From the NCBI GenBank assembly GCA_030386875.1, contig CM059566.1:39344068-39408067 (forward strand): a stretch of DNA of 64,000 bases, in the 5' to 3' direction. Under the pieces are notes generated by a model, which had not been told where the DNA came from, made no database searches, and worked only from the letters and a program-made list of their open reading frames with translations. This stretch comes from Morinoia aosen. Lineage: Eukaryota > Arthropoda > Malacostraca > Amphipoda > Talitridae. Below, in pieces: positions 33,536 to 45,671 of the stretch (positions within the stretch are counted from its first letter, which is position 1; the number at the start of each line of letters is the position of its first letter). The position numbers and the translations under genes are program-made.

Positions 33536-36500
33536 GGACAAATTCTAATTATCCTGTGCAAGCGTACTGTCTGTATATCAGCTTGGAAATTTAAAGGAAT
33601 TCATTTTCAGTTGTCCAAAATTTCTGTTTCTTTTAATTCGGTCAAATAGTCGCTCGATAATTAAGCAGAATTTTCTGCAAATACAATTCATCCGTGTCAT
33701 TTCGTGGGCATTCCAATTTGGAGTAAAAATTCTAATGTAGAGAGCGGTGCTGTGGGCGTGCTGTACCGACGCCTAACGCCGGTCGCGCAGTTGGAGGACG
33801 GAGTAGTAAAATTTGAGATTCTGGCAGCTGCAGTCGGACCATTTTCTGAGCGCCTTATTTGAAGTGTACGTGACTGTGTGTGATCCATGGCCATTAATTT
33901 TCGAAATGCTACGAGAAATTTATACCTTCTGGAATCTTTGCTCATTTTTTTGTGCCGCTAAGTTTATTGAGTTAATATTGTCTGAGGGAATATTGCATCA
34001 AAGTTCAACTTACTCTATCTTCCTGATAATCTGTTCGATAAAATTTTTCTTGAGTGCTGAATTTTTGGTAGAATCTTTCTATGATCTGTACCATTATTAG
34101 ATGTAACTGAATTTAGGTGTGAAGCATTGGCTGTGGAAAATGACGCATGAACTTCAGCAAACACCGCCTTAGCACAAGTGAATCTTCGAAACAAGTTTAC
34201 ATTTTTCGGGCTTTGAGACATTTTAGTAATTAATCTAGTTGAAATTGTTACTTTTAAAGGATACCTCACTTATAAATAATTTGCAGAATTTTTTTTTGCC
34301 CTCGTTTGTGTCAAGCTTCTCCAATCAGCTTTAGCAACGTGATTAATATTGGATTCGAGGCGTTTGAGCATTTAATTTATGATAAGTAACATATGCTGAA
34401 TTTGAATTGAATGTTTCCAGGATGTATCGATCCATTACAATTTACTGACTGACATGTTGAGAGCAATGGATCCCTATTTTTATACGTTAAATTTCAGCAG
34501 TCACCGCCCCATATCAGTTGAACCATTGAAATGAATTTTAATTTTTCTTAGTGGGCAGGGATAGCTAATGATTGTACAAGTCAAATTTCATATTGTGACC
34601 AGTGAAAATTATGTGGTGAAAATGCTTGAGGTTTTGTGTAACTTAAAGTCAGACAATTCCTTTCAAACCAGCTTTGGCGATATGATCCACAGTTTCATTC
34701 ATTAAAATCCGAGTATTTAATTGTGATGATAAAAACAAAATTTTTCTGAGATATGGTGACGAAGTTTTTGAGAATAAATTTCCCTGCCATCAAATGTGCG
34801 GTAAAAATTTTTTTTGTTGCAAATTGTTGAATGAATTAAGTGACGGTGCTTAGGATAATAATTAAATGTAGTGTTTTAAAGTAAGTGATAATTTTCAACG
34901 ATGCTGCACTTGCAATTCATTTCATTTCATTCTGCAGTCGGAGAATAACAGTTGAATGCCATTGTGATGAGAATATAGTCAGCGTGAATTGAACTAATGG
35001 AATCCGATGCATTTGCTAAGCGAATACTCATGCAGAGCTTAGTCTTGAATATGTATTTCATAAATGTTCGGTATGCTGTTTTCTTATTGAATGATTCCAG
35101 GATTTGTCACCTTTTAATGCTCATTGGTTTTATGTGTTGAACGATGGCCCGGATGTACTCCTATATTTTTAAGTTGAAACCGCGTTACATTACTTGAAAA
35201 TTTGAATAAATGTTGCGTTTTTTTTGGTATGCAAAATATTGGATGACTGAGCAAGTTTAAATTTATTATGACACCTCGATTAAATTTAAATTGAGAGTTT
35301 CCTTGAAGTTTAATATGAATGTAATTTTGCCCTAACAAGCTCAGGAATAGAATTTTTTTTTCTCACCCGTCGAGGTGAGAGTATTTAAAGAAGAATGGTT
35401 GATGTCTTCTGCCAAATAATCATGGGATAATTTAAAAAAAAAATTTTTGCTCCTTGCTGTCAAATGGAAAGTAAATTAAATTTTTCATGCCGGTGTCTGA
35501 TGGAAGCTGAGTCAGTGGCGGTGCCCAGAATAATAAATTTTAATGAAGTGTACTCGTTTCCTCTCTGAGAGTGTGTTGCATCTTCTGAAAATGCCCCGCA
35601 GCCAATTCTTGGATAAATTTAGTTACTTAGAGATAAAATACCGCCACACACGTGACCAGTAAAGTAAACTCCATTTGTTGAATTTCAGTATTTATAACAA
35701 TTTCATGCAAGACTACAGTGTTCAAGAGTGAGATTTGAATATTGCTTTTTTTTGAGCTTTTGCTGTATTCGATTGCTTCAAACTGATTTGTTTTGTTATT
35801 CTTCTCAAATTCCGTGGACATAAAATTTTTATAGCGTCATACCACTATTCATATAAAGTCCTTGGAAAATATGATTTTGTTTTGTCGAGTGTGGCGGATA
35901 AATTTAGTGTACTTCAATCTCAGCGTCCATAAGTGGGATGAAACTTTATTAATAATTAAGTATACGTAGTTTTAGGAAAGGAACACGTGGAGTGCAGACA
36001 CATTTTGCCTATTCAGTTTCATGCCGCCAATGAATAATTTTTCCTTTTTGAAGTGTGCGTTAATGAAAAATTGTGTATTTTTCTTCAAGTCGTTGGTTGT
36101 GTAAGGGAATGTTCAAATTATACTCATGTGAGAGGTGCAAATTGTGTCTTACTGACACCGAATTCTACTACAACGAAAGAGATAGAGTTGTGTAGATTTT
36201 GCAGAAATACTACGCAATTTCTCGAGTCGGATTCAACCTCGTATTTTATCGCAAAGTAAAGTATTGCCTTGTGTCAGAGACGAATATTTCCTGCGTACGC
36301 CTGGGATTATTGTCTCCCTAAACAGGAAAATTTACTTGTCGTATAAAGGTAATTTGCCTGGTGTTTACATATAAATTTACCCCTGAACATCCCTGAGAAT
36401 TCTTCAGAATATTTTTGGATTTTTATAATGAATTCCTAGTATTTGTCTGAGCATTCTCTCTCGTTCGTGCGCGGATTTTGGACAGGTTCGTACGAGGTAG

Positions 36501-37430
36501 CTTTGCCTGATCAACAAAGTAACTCAAGCGTACCGTCTGAGGTTTGGGCGCGAGATTGAGGGAGCGGGAGCATACTACAATGCTTTGAATGTTGAATGTT
36601 AACATGATGAAGCAGTAACGTTAAATAAATTGTGTGGACCTTTTCGTCAGTAATTGAAATTAAATCGTTAATTGATGGCGAGAGTAGGTTTGCATAACTA
36701 TGATGTATTTATCAACTTCATTAGGATATGTTCATTTTCTACAACGAAAGTGCTCAATATTTCGAGATGGAGTGTAATTTCTACAGACGCATTGATTATA
36801 GCGTAAAAATTGAAAATGAATTACGACTGGAATGTACAAGTGAAATCTTCATTGAGAATGTATGTAAGAGAGGTACACCGTGCAGCAGAGAGCCTCTGCC
36901 GGAATTTTATTGCTTTATGGATAGCACAAGCAATTAAGAAATTGTGGCGGTACGTTCAAGCTGATGTGGTTAAAACTCTAGTGTGGTATTACGGAACGCA
37001 AGAATGTAGGATGTTGTGAGAACATGGAAAGAATGTGTATTAAATGGTATCAGTAGCATTGAAGTAAATGCGTTTAAATTGATGGACGACGAAGAAAATG
37101 ATATCATTGAATAACAATTGTGCAACTCAAAGGCTGAGAATTAGGTGAATAATCATGTCTTTTTGCATTTTTGTGTGTGTTATCAGGATGTTAGATCATC
37201 AGAACGGCTGTTCTCAGCAAAAGTATGATGTAAAGTCTAACAGAGTTATGACACACTGTGTATTCATGTGTACATTAAGTGCGTTAGGGATTTCAGCCTT
37301 TTGGCAAATCTCCCGATTTGGCGTACAATATTTGTGTGAATGTTTATATAATCTTGCGGCAACGTGGAATCATTTAAATGTGCTGCACTGACTCTGGGGC
37401 TGAGAATTGAATGAATTTTTGTGTCATGTC

Positions 37431-37650
37431 TATTTTCTCTTGTATGTCGGTGTTGTCATTAATGTCTGATCGCTAGAAAAGCCTTCGCGGCCGAGTATAA
37501 CGCAAAGTCCGATGATCTGGCAATACCCAATTTATGTGTAATTTTTCTCTTGTATGTCGGTGTTGTCATAATGTCTGATCGTTAGAAAAGCCTTCGCGGC
37601 AGAGTATAACGTAAAATTAGACGCCTTGACAATACCCAATGTATATGTGT
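37431..37650. repeat. Two tandem ~108-bp units inside the LTR element
   Basis: Both units share TTTCTCTTGTATGTCGGTGT, then GAAAAGCCTTCGCGGC and CAATACCCAAT. They differ at scattered positions, so the duplication predates the last insertion. Confidence 0.85.
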
Positions 37651-38290
37651 TTTTTTCATTGATGCGTATTCAGGATTTCGGCCTACCAGGCAATTCTCCT
37701 GCTAGTTCGTACGTCATGAGCAAGAATGTTTTATTTTCTTCGGAATATTTAGGTGATTCAACTGATTAGTAATACCGTCGAACGAATTTCGGCTTTGGCT
37801 AGAGTTGGTTGAGGATACCGAAAGTAAATATTTATGTATGTATGTAGGAATTCTTCGCGTAGCTCACGTCCGCCTCACTCAAGGCAGATTTGAAGGAAAC
37901 CGAGGAAACATTTCTTACGGAATGCGCTGTCTCTCGATTACCAAGTAACCATGTTAGACAATCAAACGCGTATTTTCGGAAGGAGATCATTAACCATTAA
38001 CGCGAACCTCGGGGGTTTTACGTTATGCTAGTCGACAAGCTGACTGAGAACAAAACCTGAAGGTCTTCGTAAGTAAATGTGCTTTTTTTTTTGTTTACAA
38101 TGAAAGAGCTTATGAGCTCCAACGTGGGAGTCCAACGCGTATCGACGCAGTAATCTACAGTATTTGTCCGCGAATTGACGCAACGAGGATCTACGGAATA
38201 TTCCACGAGTTCACGTGACGCCAAGGATGAATTTTTAATGGAAAGCTTCAGTAACTTCGATTCTCAGCAGGGGGCCCCTCCCCAGGAACA

Positions 38291-38375
38291 GTAGCAAGCC
38301 AGGATCGGTAGCAAGCCAGGATCAGTAGCGAGCCAGGATCGGTAGTAAGCCGAGGATCAGTAGCAAGCCGAGGAG
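38291..38375. repeat. Short tandem repeat, ~17-bp unit
   Basis: Five degenerate units of GTAGCAAGCCAGGATCG type near the 3' side of the LTR element interior. Confidence 0.85.
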
Positions 38376-39064
38376 CAGCAAGTCACAGGAACAACAACAA
38401 GCTGAAGCTAGGCGCGCAGGAGGAGCAACAGCAAGTTTTTTGTTGCAAGGAAAACGTCTACTTTTGAACCACAGGAGGAAATAATAATTATGATGAAGAA
38501 AAGAGTTGAGGTTGGAAATTGCCTCCATTGAGATTGTGTTTTTGGGTGGATTGCAACCGAGAAAGCTGAAAGGATGTCTCTGCTTGTAACAAATTCGCCG
38601 ATTTTCGAACTCTAATTTATATGTTTATCCATGTCGATGAATTTGCCGAGAGCAAGTCGAGAATAATATGTCGTGTGCGTTTTATTTGTGCGTTGAGGTT
38701 GTCCGATTTATGAGTTATCTTTGATGTGTTCTTTTCTCCTTGCGTTCTATAATAATGTGTATAAGAAATGTGTGTTTCAATTATGTAGTGTGTGTGTCAG
38801 GCATTAATGAACCTTTTATAAATGCGTCAACATCGCCGTGTTGCAAGAAGGTAAACCATGAGGTGATATGTAAGGATATTTTGATGTCGGGAAAAGCGAA
38901 GGAATTGGAAAAGGGGGGTGAACATTTTCTAATTTTAACGTAAGAGGTATGTCACGGTCATAATTGAAATTAACGGGTGAAAATTTTGAACCGTATAATA
39001 CTTTGATATTGTCATAGGGAAAATTTGAACCGATGGCTCAAATTTTGTGAAGGGCGCGAGGATG

Positions 39065-40824
39065 TGTGGTGAAATAGAATAAATTAGGTATATATATATT
39101 TGGCAAAATCACATCAAATTTCATTTTTGGGCTAAATTCCGCGATACTATAACATTTTAAAGAAGGGTAAACATTCTGCGGGGCTACAAACATTGGAATG
39201 TGTTGTGTGTCGTATCGGCGAGGGTCGGCTCTTTGGGCAGCGCTCTCAAGTGCTTGAAACGGGATGTCATAGATCAAAGTCACTCGGCGGTTGGCGCTTC
39301 GTCCAAACTTCTACGGTTCAGGCGTCCACAAAACACAAACACACAATCTTGAACACAAAACACATCCAGGCAACACAACACAAGTCACACACACAACACA
39401 CGGGTAGGCGTGAGCGAGCCCCCTTCAAACAAGCGAGGGTTAGCTTCGAGGAGGTAGGGGCTGGCTCATGGGGTGACCGCGGCTGCTCTACCAATGAGAA
39501 TCAAGAAGTAGAGTAGGCAAGGAGGTGTGTCAGAGAACGCACCAGTTACATTTCGGCAACCCGAAGCAAGCAAGATTTCTACCAATCACAAGTGAAACAC
39601 GTGATCTTTGCGAGGGAACAATCGCGAATGATCTGGAAAAGAAAACAAGCGAGAGTATATAAGCGGCGGACAAGTACATTCAGGACTCAGGAGGGATTTT
39701 TGAGCGCACGTGAGAGACTGCGCGAAGTCTGAGAGTGCACTACACCGCAGGTCGGCCTCGCCGACTTGCCTTCTACCAAATTGCAATGTGAAAGTTGATA
39801 ATTCGAAGTACAAGAAACAACGTTAGACGGCGGCAAGCGTTGAAGCACCGTCTCACAAAGGAACCTGATCGAAGTAAACCAGCCTCGCATCGGTGATCGT
39901 CATGAATAAACGCGTCGGAGATTCAACCAAGAGCATTCAACATCTGTGCATCGGAGTCGAACTCACAGTCAACTTCAGCGGCAGTCGTCAACATTGCAAA
40001 TGGCAAACAGTTAAGTTCGTCCACCCACAAGGCGTAAAGCAACGCGCAAATCTACAGTGAAGTGGCTTACCATTGAAACTCTTAAGACACTCCAGGCACC
40101 ACGGCGGCTGTGAACTCGAGTTGGAATGCCGGCGGCACGATGAGGGAGCGGCAGAGGCATCGCTGCAGCGCGGGCAAGACATCAGCCTACACCAGCAGCA
40201 AACCTAAAGCTACGACGTGGAACATCAGCAGTGAGCAACAGCATCGTCAGTGAATGTTCATCAGTGAATCATTTATTATCAAAAGGGCGAGTGTTTTATA
40301 GTTGTGAGAGCTCTTTAGGTGGTGATAGAAGTTCAATTTCAGATGTAGATCAGCACACAGATAAGTGCTTTTCAAAGTCTCGCGAAGATTCATCTAATTT
40401 TATAGGCAATCGATATCCTGTGTTTATTTAGTCGAGGATCGACTTCCCGTTGTATGGTTCGACACCGTGTCACAATTCCAGGTTAAATCGTGATGTGTTA
40501 TTCTCGCAAATATTATGATTTGTGTTACTGTGGAGCTGGCTGTTTTGTGTATGCGTAAATCGTTGTCAGCGATGGAGTGTGTGTAACTCGAATTTTCGGT
40601 AAGCATCACATTTATGTCAGTGCCCTTTCAAATCATTTCGTTCCCATGCCTTGTGTGTTTATCCACGTGTACCCCAATAAATTAATGTAAATCGTAATAA
40701 CTCTTTTATTCTCCATGTCTGGTATGCAGGTGTGCGCGAGCATAAAGGATGATACTATAACATGTTTGGGGGTTGAGACTCCCCCTGCGTGCGTGATTAG
40801 TAACCCTTTTCACGTTTCGCGACA
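39065..40824. repeat. LTR 2 of the LARD-like element
   Basis: Same sequence as LTR 1 except for an extra 7 bp at about 39684-39690 and scattered substitutions (for example CGTGAGAGAC against CGTCAGAGAC). AATAAA lies at 40676-40681. It ends CGCGACA and is followed by the duplicated TATC. Confidence 0.9.
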
Positions 40825-40828
40825 TATC

Positions 40829-41387
40829 TATTGACGCTAGTAATCCGTAAACTATGAAATTTTTAATAATAAATAATGAAAATCTCAATTAGTAAGTCCC
40901 ATTTGTAGGAATTTCTTCTTACGCTCATTTTACACTAGCGGTGTGGAGCGACGGAAAGATTCTTACAGCACCTCCCACGCAAATATTAAGCGTCAGAGCA
41001 CACCGGCTTGCTTTTACATTGCCGCTCAATTCGACGCTCCTTCTCCTGAGACAGTAATCGTCAGGATTGTTCTTGCAATACTGCCAGAATAATTTGCTGA
41101 ACATGGAGGGAGCGACGGTGTGGAGCGCGAAGACACCGTCAGTGTAAAATGGCCTTTACCATGACAAGTAATCTACGAGTTGGTTATTCTTCGGTGACTA
41201 TCCAAACCTTACGTGCTTGACGCGAGTGCAGTCAATTCGCTGAAAAATTTTAACGCAAGTCTAGCAATGCGCAACTTGAAAAAAATTAACTGATGCCTAA
41301 ATTTGACAACCAGGAGCCAAATTTTCAATCACTTAATGTCGGTCTAGCAATACAGCCGATAGCGTAATTAATTCCGTCGACTTGCCG
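40829..41387. other. Unassigned DNA
   Basis: Nothing assignable. A loose inverted similarity between ATTTTACACTAGCGGTGTGG (about 40928) and GTGTAAAATGGCC (about 41143) suggests an eroded small element. Confidence 0.35.
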
Positions 41388-42208
41388 ATAGGCTTAGTAT
41401 GCGAAAGATCATTCATGTTAGAATTGGGAGACCTGTGGATGAGTGGAGTTCAATAAATGTTGGAGGTGTAGGGCCTGAGTGGGACTGCAAGAGGTGGAAA
41501 AAAGAGATTGAGAGGCAAACAAAGGACTATGGATTGAATAAGTAAGTGGAAGCTTAGCATGATGCGGAAGCCTACACTTAACTGGTATATGAAAAAGGAA
41601 GCACCTAAGTTTGAGATGTTCTATGATGGTAGTTTTGGAAGTCAACTCTTGTTTGCTGCGAGATGTAAGTCATTGAGTGTGAACAGACGTACATGGAGGT
41701 GGAATGAGAATAATAACTGATTATGTCGGCAGTGTAATAGTGGAGTGGAGGAAACAATTGAGCATTTTGTACTGGAATGCAGTAAGTATGAGCAAGAGAG
41801 AGAGAGAGTTTTATGAATGTGGTGTTAGAGCAGTATGAGTGGTATGCCAGATGTGCTGAAGATGATTGCGGTATGAGCTGTCTTGCTGGATTGGATCAGG
41901 AGTGTAATTTGAGCATCATTGAAGCAATGAAAATGTTTCTGGTGCGTGCCTGGAGTAAGAGACAGTGACTGGAATGAGCCAGTCAGGTAGAGTGGGCTGT
42001 AATGACCCAATATGCCTGGGGATGGTGTTTTGACACACTGATTATCCCAGTGATGCCGTCCAATAACAGCTTGTGACAAGGATTGGTAGATCCTGAGTAG
42101 TTTAGTGGACAAGTCTGGTATCAGGCGCTGAACTCTCTGTGTGAAAATTGTGGAGAGAATTGTAGGCCGTTACAAAGGCCCCGACGCTGTCGGCCCTCAA
42201 GTTCAAGT
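41388..42208 (+). pseudogene. 5'-truncated LINE copy 3, frame broken
   Basis: Same family as the RT copy at 29257. It starts at the codons for MRKIIHVRIGRPVD and ends in GCCCTCAAGTTCAAG. The reading frame is broken by a small insertion (AATAAGTAAGTGG at about 41538), a TGA (AATAACTGATTATG at about 41711) and a deletion near 41830. Confidence 0.85.
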
Positions 42209-42485
42209 CATTCAGGACACAGTGGTCACCGTCGTCAAGTGGTTAAGAGCTCGCTTTCACGGGAAGGTGTTGGCAGTTCGAATCCCGGCAATGCCGCCTG
42301 GTGCGTCCCTCCGTTCGGAAAGGGAAAACCCGACCACAATTCCCCGCTCTGCCCAGGTGTCGGAAATGGGTACCGGCTTGTCCGGGGGTGACCGTCATTG
42401 CGTCATGGTGTTAGCTATAACGCATTTGAAAAACCATTGTACCAGATGATATGTATCAGACTTGATTGGAATAAAACATCCCTTC
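42209..42485 (+). mobile_element. tRNA-derived SINE
   Basis: Directly after the LINE tail, CGTCAAGTGGTTAAGAGC resembles a tRNA A box, and AGTTCGAATCCC at about 42274-42285 is a good B box. The spacing fits a type-II tRNA head (Leu/Ser-like). A GC-rich tRNA-unrelated body follows (CGTTCGGAAAGGG, GTACCGGCTTGTCCGG), then GGAATAAAACATCCC near the end. It does not fold into a full modern tRNA, so it is a retroposon and not a tRNA gene. Confidence 0.65.
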
Positions 42486-42677
42486 TTTTGTCCTTCGTGA
42501 AATTATTTTGATTCTCTCAATTTTGATATTTCCACTATATTTTCTTTCCTTTTTTTCTCTCCTTCGCATGCTATTTCTACGCCCAGGATTTTCTGTGCAA
42601 GAACACATTTCGTGCATAGATTCCACGTTTTCTTCAGTTCACGTTAAATGACCAATTCATCTTCACTTTCTCAAGAT

Positions 42678-43004
42678 TATAGATTATAAGTTAGTTTAAG
42701 CCTCCCTAACCGCTGCAAAAATAGAGCGTATCGAAGAGAGGAAGGAGGAAGGCACCATTAAGTATGGAGATAAGAAAATGAGGAATCTATGCAGAAAGGG
42801 CATAGAAACAGTAAGATGGGAAAGAAGTTCATGAAATAAGATAAAAGTTGAAGAAAAAAGTCAGAGGTGCTGAAAAACAGGACAGTAGTGAACCGAAAAA
42901 AGGTGGTCCTTAACATAACAAAAAACATTTTATTTCAACAAAAAGAAGGCCTACTTAACTCTCAGCTCGGGCCCTCACATTTTTCCCCTGGGAGCGCTAA
43001 TTCC
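42678..43004 (-). mobile_element. SINE-like retroposon with 16-bp target duplication
   Basis: Flanked by perfect 16-bp duplications, TTCACTTTCTCAAGAT, at 42662-42677 and 43005-43020. This is proof of target-primed retroposition for the dispersed family. Read on the minus strand, it starts inside the family consensus (GGAATTAGCGCTCCC) and ends with TTATAATCTATA, so it is slightly 5'-truncated. Confidence 0.9.
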
Positions 43005-43020
43005 TTCACTTTCTCAAGAT

Positions 43021-44379
43021 CGCCTTTGAAGTGGCTAGGGATTCTTTACATAACTTAATGATAACAAAAATAACAATTAGGTTCGGTCGACTTGGCGAGC
43101 TGTTATTCCTGATCATTATTTCTCTACTTTCAGAGAAAAAGATTCGCAGCCTTAAAAGAAAGGAAAAGATTCTCAGCCTAAAGCTTGCATTCAGACAATT
43201 AGTTAGGACTGACAACTGACAGTCCTTGCCGTGTAATAAAATCTTACCTCGCGAGTGATGTGAATATCAGTCAATATCTAGGCTCGAATCGCAGTATTTT
43301 ACGATTTATAAGGTTTTACCTGGATGGAAACCGTTTCTTTTCAGTTTTTTTCAGGTTTCTTGATACTGGGAAGAGATGCACAAGACGAGATGAAGTATTT
43401 TTCCCCTTTTCAATTTCAATTAAAAATTTGAGTCTTGATAACTCTCCTCCACTTGTGTCACGATTCATACCAGCTTCTTAAGAAAATTTCGCATAGTTGC
43501 TCCCTGCTTCTGCCTTGAAGGTTGATAATGACTTTCAGAACGAAGGCTTTAATGCAGAGCTAGCATAACTAATGTAGTCGTAAGGACTTGGTTTGTGACC
43601 GGGAACCTCTCTCTCTCTCTCTCTCATAATGAAGCTGGAAATTGTAGAGAATGCAGAACGGCAGCACTTTAGTTCAGAAATGACTTACATAATTAAGAGA
43701 TTCTGCAGTAAGGACAAATGGAAATAAGTCACATCTTTCGTGAATAGATCATAGTTATCAACAATTATCACAGCCAAGTAACAATTTTAAGAAACGCATA
43801 GAAAACAATCAAGAAAATACTGAGCTATAGTTAAACTTTGAAAACAGACAAACTCATCGCACTACTGTAGCAGTTAAGAAAATGAATTTCACATAACATA
43901 GCCAGCAAAAATAAAAAAAAATTGTGAGTTCGTATTGACTGGTCTTCAAAGCGTTAACTTTTGTTAATTTCGGCCACCATTAGGCTTGGAAAGAAAATAT
44001 TAAATTTCTTAAAAGAAATGCAAGCAATTTAGTCCATCAACGTAATTGCAAAAGTTAAATGCAATAAAATTGGTATAAACGGTACAGGACGAACTAATTA
44101 TGCCTTCAAACATTGAGCAATTTGGGTCACATTTACATAATGTAAAAGTAGGAAAATTAAGTAAATCAAAATACTTTCAGCCAGCACAACTCATAACACG
44201 TATCACCAATTGAATCCTAAAACTCCGCCAGTGATAACAGCAAGTTACATACAGATAACTTCAACATTATGCATGACATATTATGTATAAAATATTCACT
44301 GAATAACTAAAGTATACGTCAGGATACATACAAGAACGAAATATGAAATTCGAAATTCTTTAACAAAAATTCCTCTCTA
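43021..44379. other. Unassigned DNA, short (CT)n at about 43608-43625
   Basis: No gene recognised. A short CTCTCT tract is the only simple repeat. Confidence 0.4.
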
Positions 44380-44720
44380 AGAACAAGAAAAGGTGTTTTC
44401 ATGTGAGGAAGGATGAAGATACTATTTGGTAAGGAATTAAGGGAACGGGGAGTCTATGCACAAGATGTGTACTCACATCCTGCGCACTGAAATCCCAAGA
44501 TTGGTAAAGTTAAAGAAACAGAAAAACAGGGGAAGAAGAAACTCAGAAATGCAAAACAGAACAGCAGTGAAAAAGGAACAAAAGGAAAAAGAAAAAGGAT
44601 AGTCAGAAACAAAAAAAATTTACCTTCTCTATTCCAACACAAGAAAGACCTCCCTAACCTTAAGCTCGGGATCTCACATCTTCTCCTGGATGCGCTTGTT
44701 CCATCAGTTACGAACAAAAA
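44380..44720 (-). mobile_element. SINE-like copy, diverged
   Basis: AGGTGTTTTCATGTGAGG, ATTAAGGGAACGGGGAGTC, GAACAGCAGTGAAAAAGG and CTTAAGCTCGGGATCTCAC align to the family over its full length. Confidence 0.6.
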
Positions 44721-45671
44721 TTTTTTTCCATGAGCACTACTAACGAACGCTTATGTTGATGCGCAACAGTGAATTTAAATGCAAAAACAGGCATTTGGAA
44801 GTTACTGCATGCTCTACAGGTATAAGAATAGAGTAGCTAGCTTGCATATTAAATGAATTACACACCGAAATAATATCATACTCATCTTTAAAAAATTAAA
44901 AGACGATAAAATTGATCAGTGCTATGTAAGTTCCAGATGATAATTGCATAAGACATAGCAGAAATAGAAAAATGCTTCGTTCCTGAAAAATAAGACAACG
45001 AAACTAACACTTTTCAAAGAACTGCCACCAATATTAGAACTGCAACAACTTGCAGAGAAACTCAACTGTCAACTAAACAATGGTAAAACCCCATAATCAA
45101 CTGCTACTTCAACATTTGGAACATTAGATAAAAAGGACGCCAACCACGTAAGATAGGGTCATCAGGTACACTTGTTATTCCAAACACAAACTTGCATATG
45201 AGAATATTGTATTCATAAACACGACGGCGATCAGCACACACGAACCTCTTCTCCTCAAGTTTCTAAGATAAAAATCGTGTTGAAATGGATAAAAAAAATA
45301 CATGAGATCAGACCGATTCTGAGTATCCAATTTACAATAATTATCAAACATCTGAGAACCAATAAGTTGTTGAAAATGAGTTCGGGCGCGATCACTTTTG
45401 CATTAGTTAGCACTAAAGCAGATACGTTAAGTGTTACATGTGAGGAGACATGCTATGTTCCCTCATCAAGAGCAGTCGTCATTACTAATAAGTGCACCCG
45501 AGTACGTGGTTACGACGTACCGCACTCAAGATCTCAGAGTGGCTTCAAATTGTGACAGGAGATCCCGCACCAATGATCTGTTAACTCACCCCCTAACTGA
45601 ACTCGACAGCAGGGGCTATTGGACTATTTAGCACTAATACAGAAGGAGAAATAAACATTTTTCTTCATTAT
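44721..45671. other. Unassigned DNA downstream of the zinc-finger gene
   Basis: It would contain the 3' untranslated region of the minus-strand gene. I saw no clear AATAAA on the minus strand close to the stop, so the transcript end is not placed. Confidence 0.35.

Larger units (their letters stand above)
33536..39064. other. Internal region of the LARD-like element
   Basis: 5.5 kb of T-rich sequence without credible coding potential. It begins GGACAAATTCTAATTATCC and ends GAAGGGCGCGAGGATG, a weak purine tract where the plus-strand primer would lie. Loosely similar passages recur (TGAATGTTTCCAGGATGT near 34410, TGAATGATTCCAGGATTTG near 35087), suggesting old internal duplication. Tandem repeats lie at 37431-37650 and 38291-38375. 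Confidence 0.6.
31783..40824. mobile_element. Non-coding LTR retroelement (LARD-like), 9042 bp
   Basis: Two direct repeats of 1753 bp (31783-33535) and 1760 bp (39065-40824) start TGTGGTGA and end TCGCGACA (TG..CA), flanking a 5529-bp interior. TATC at 31779-31782 and 40825-40828 is a 4-bp target duplication. The LTRs differ by one 7-bp insertion and the two substitutions I noticed by eye, so insertion is recent. The interior has no ORF above ~95 codons and no gag, protease, RT or integrase motif. It fits a large retrotransposon derivative that depends on enzymes of another element. I saw no classical TGG-starting primer-binding site directly after the 5' LTR. Confidence 0.85.

Noticed and set aside
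33536..39064. Degenerate gag-pol in the LTR element interior
   Set aside because: I looked for RT (YxDD), integrase zinc and protease motifs in the listed frames and found none; a profile search would be decisive.
42240..42300. A tRNA gene
   Set aside because: Box-like motifs are present, but the acceptor stem does not close and a long SINE body follows.
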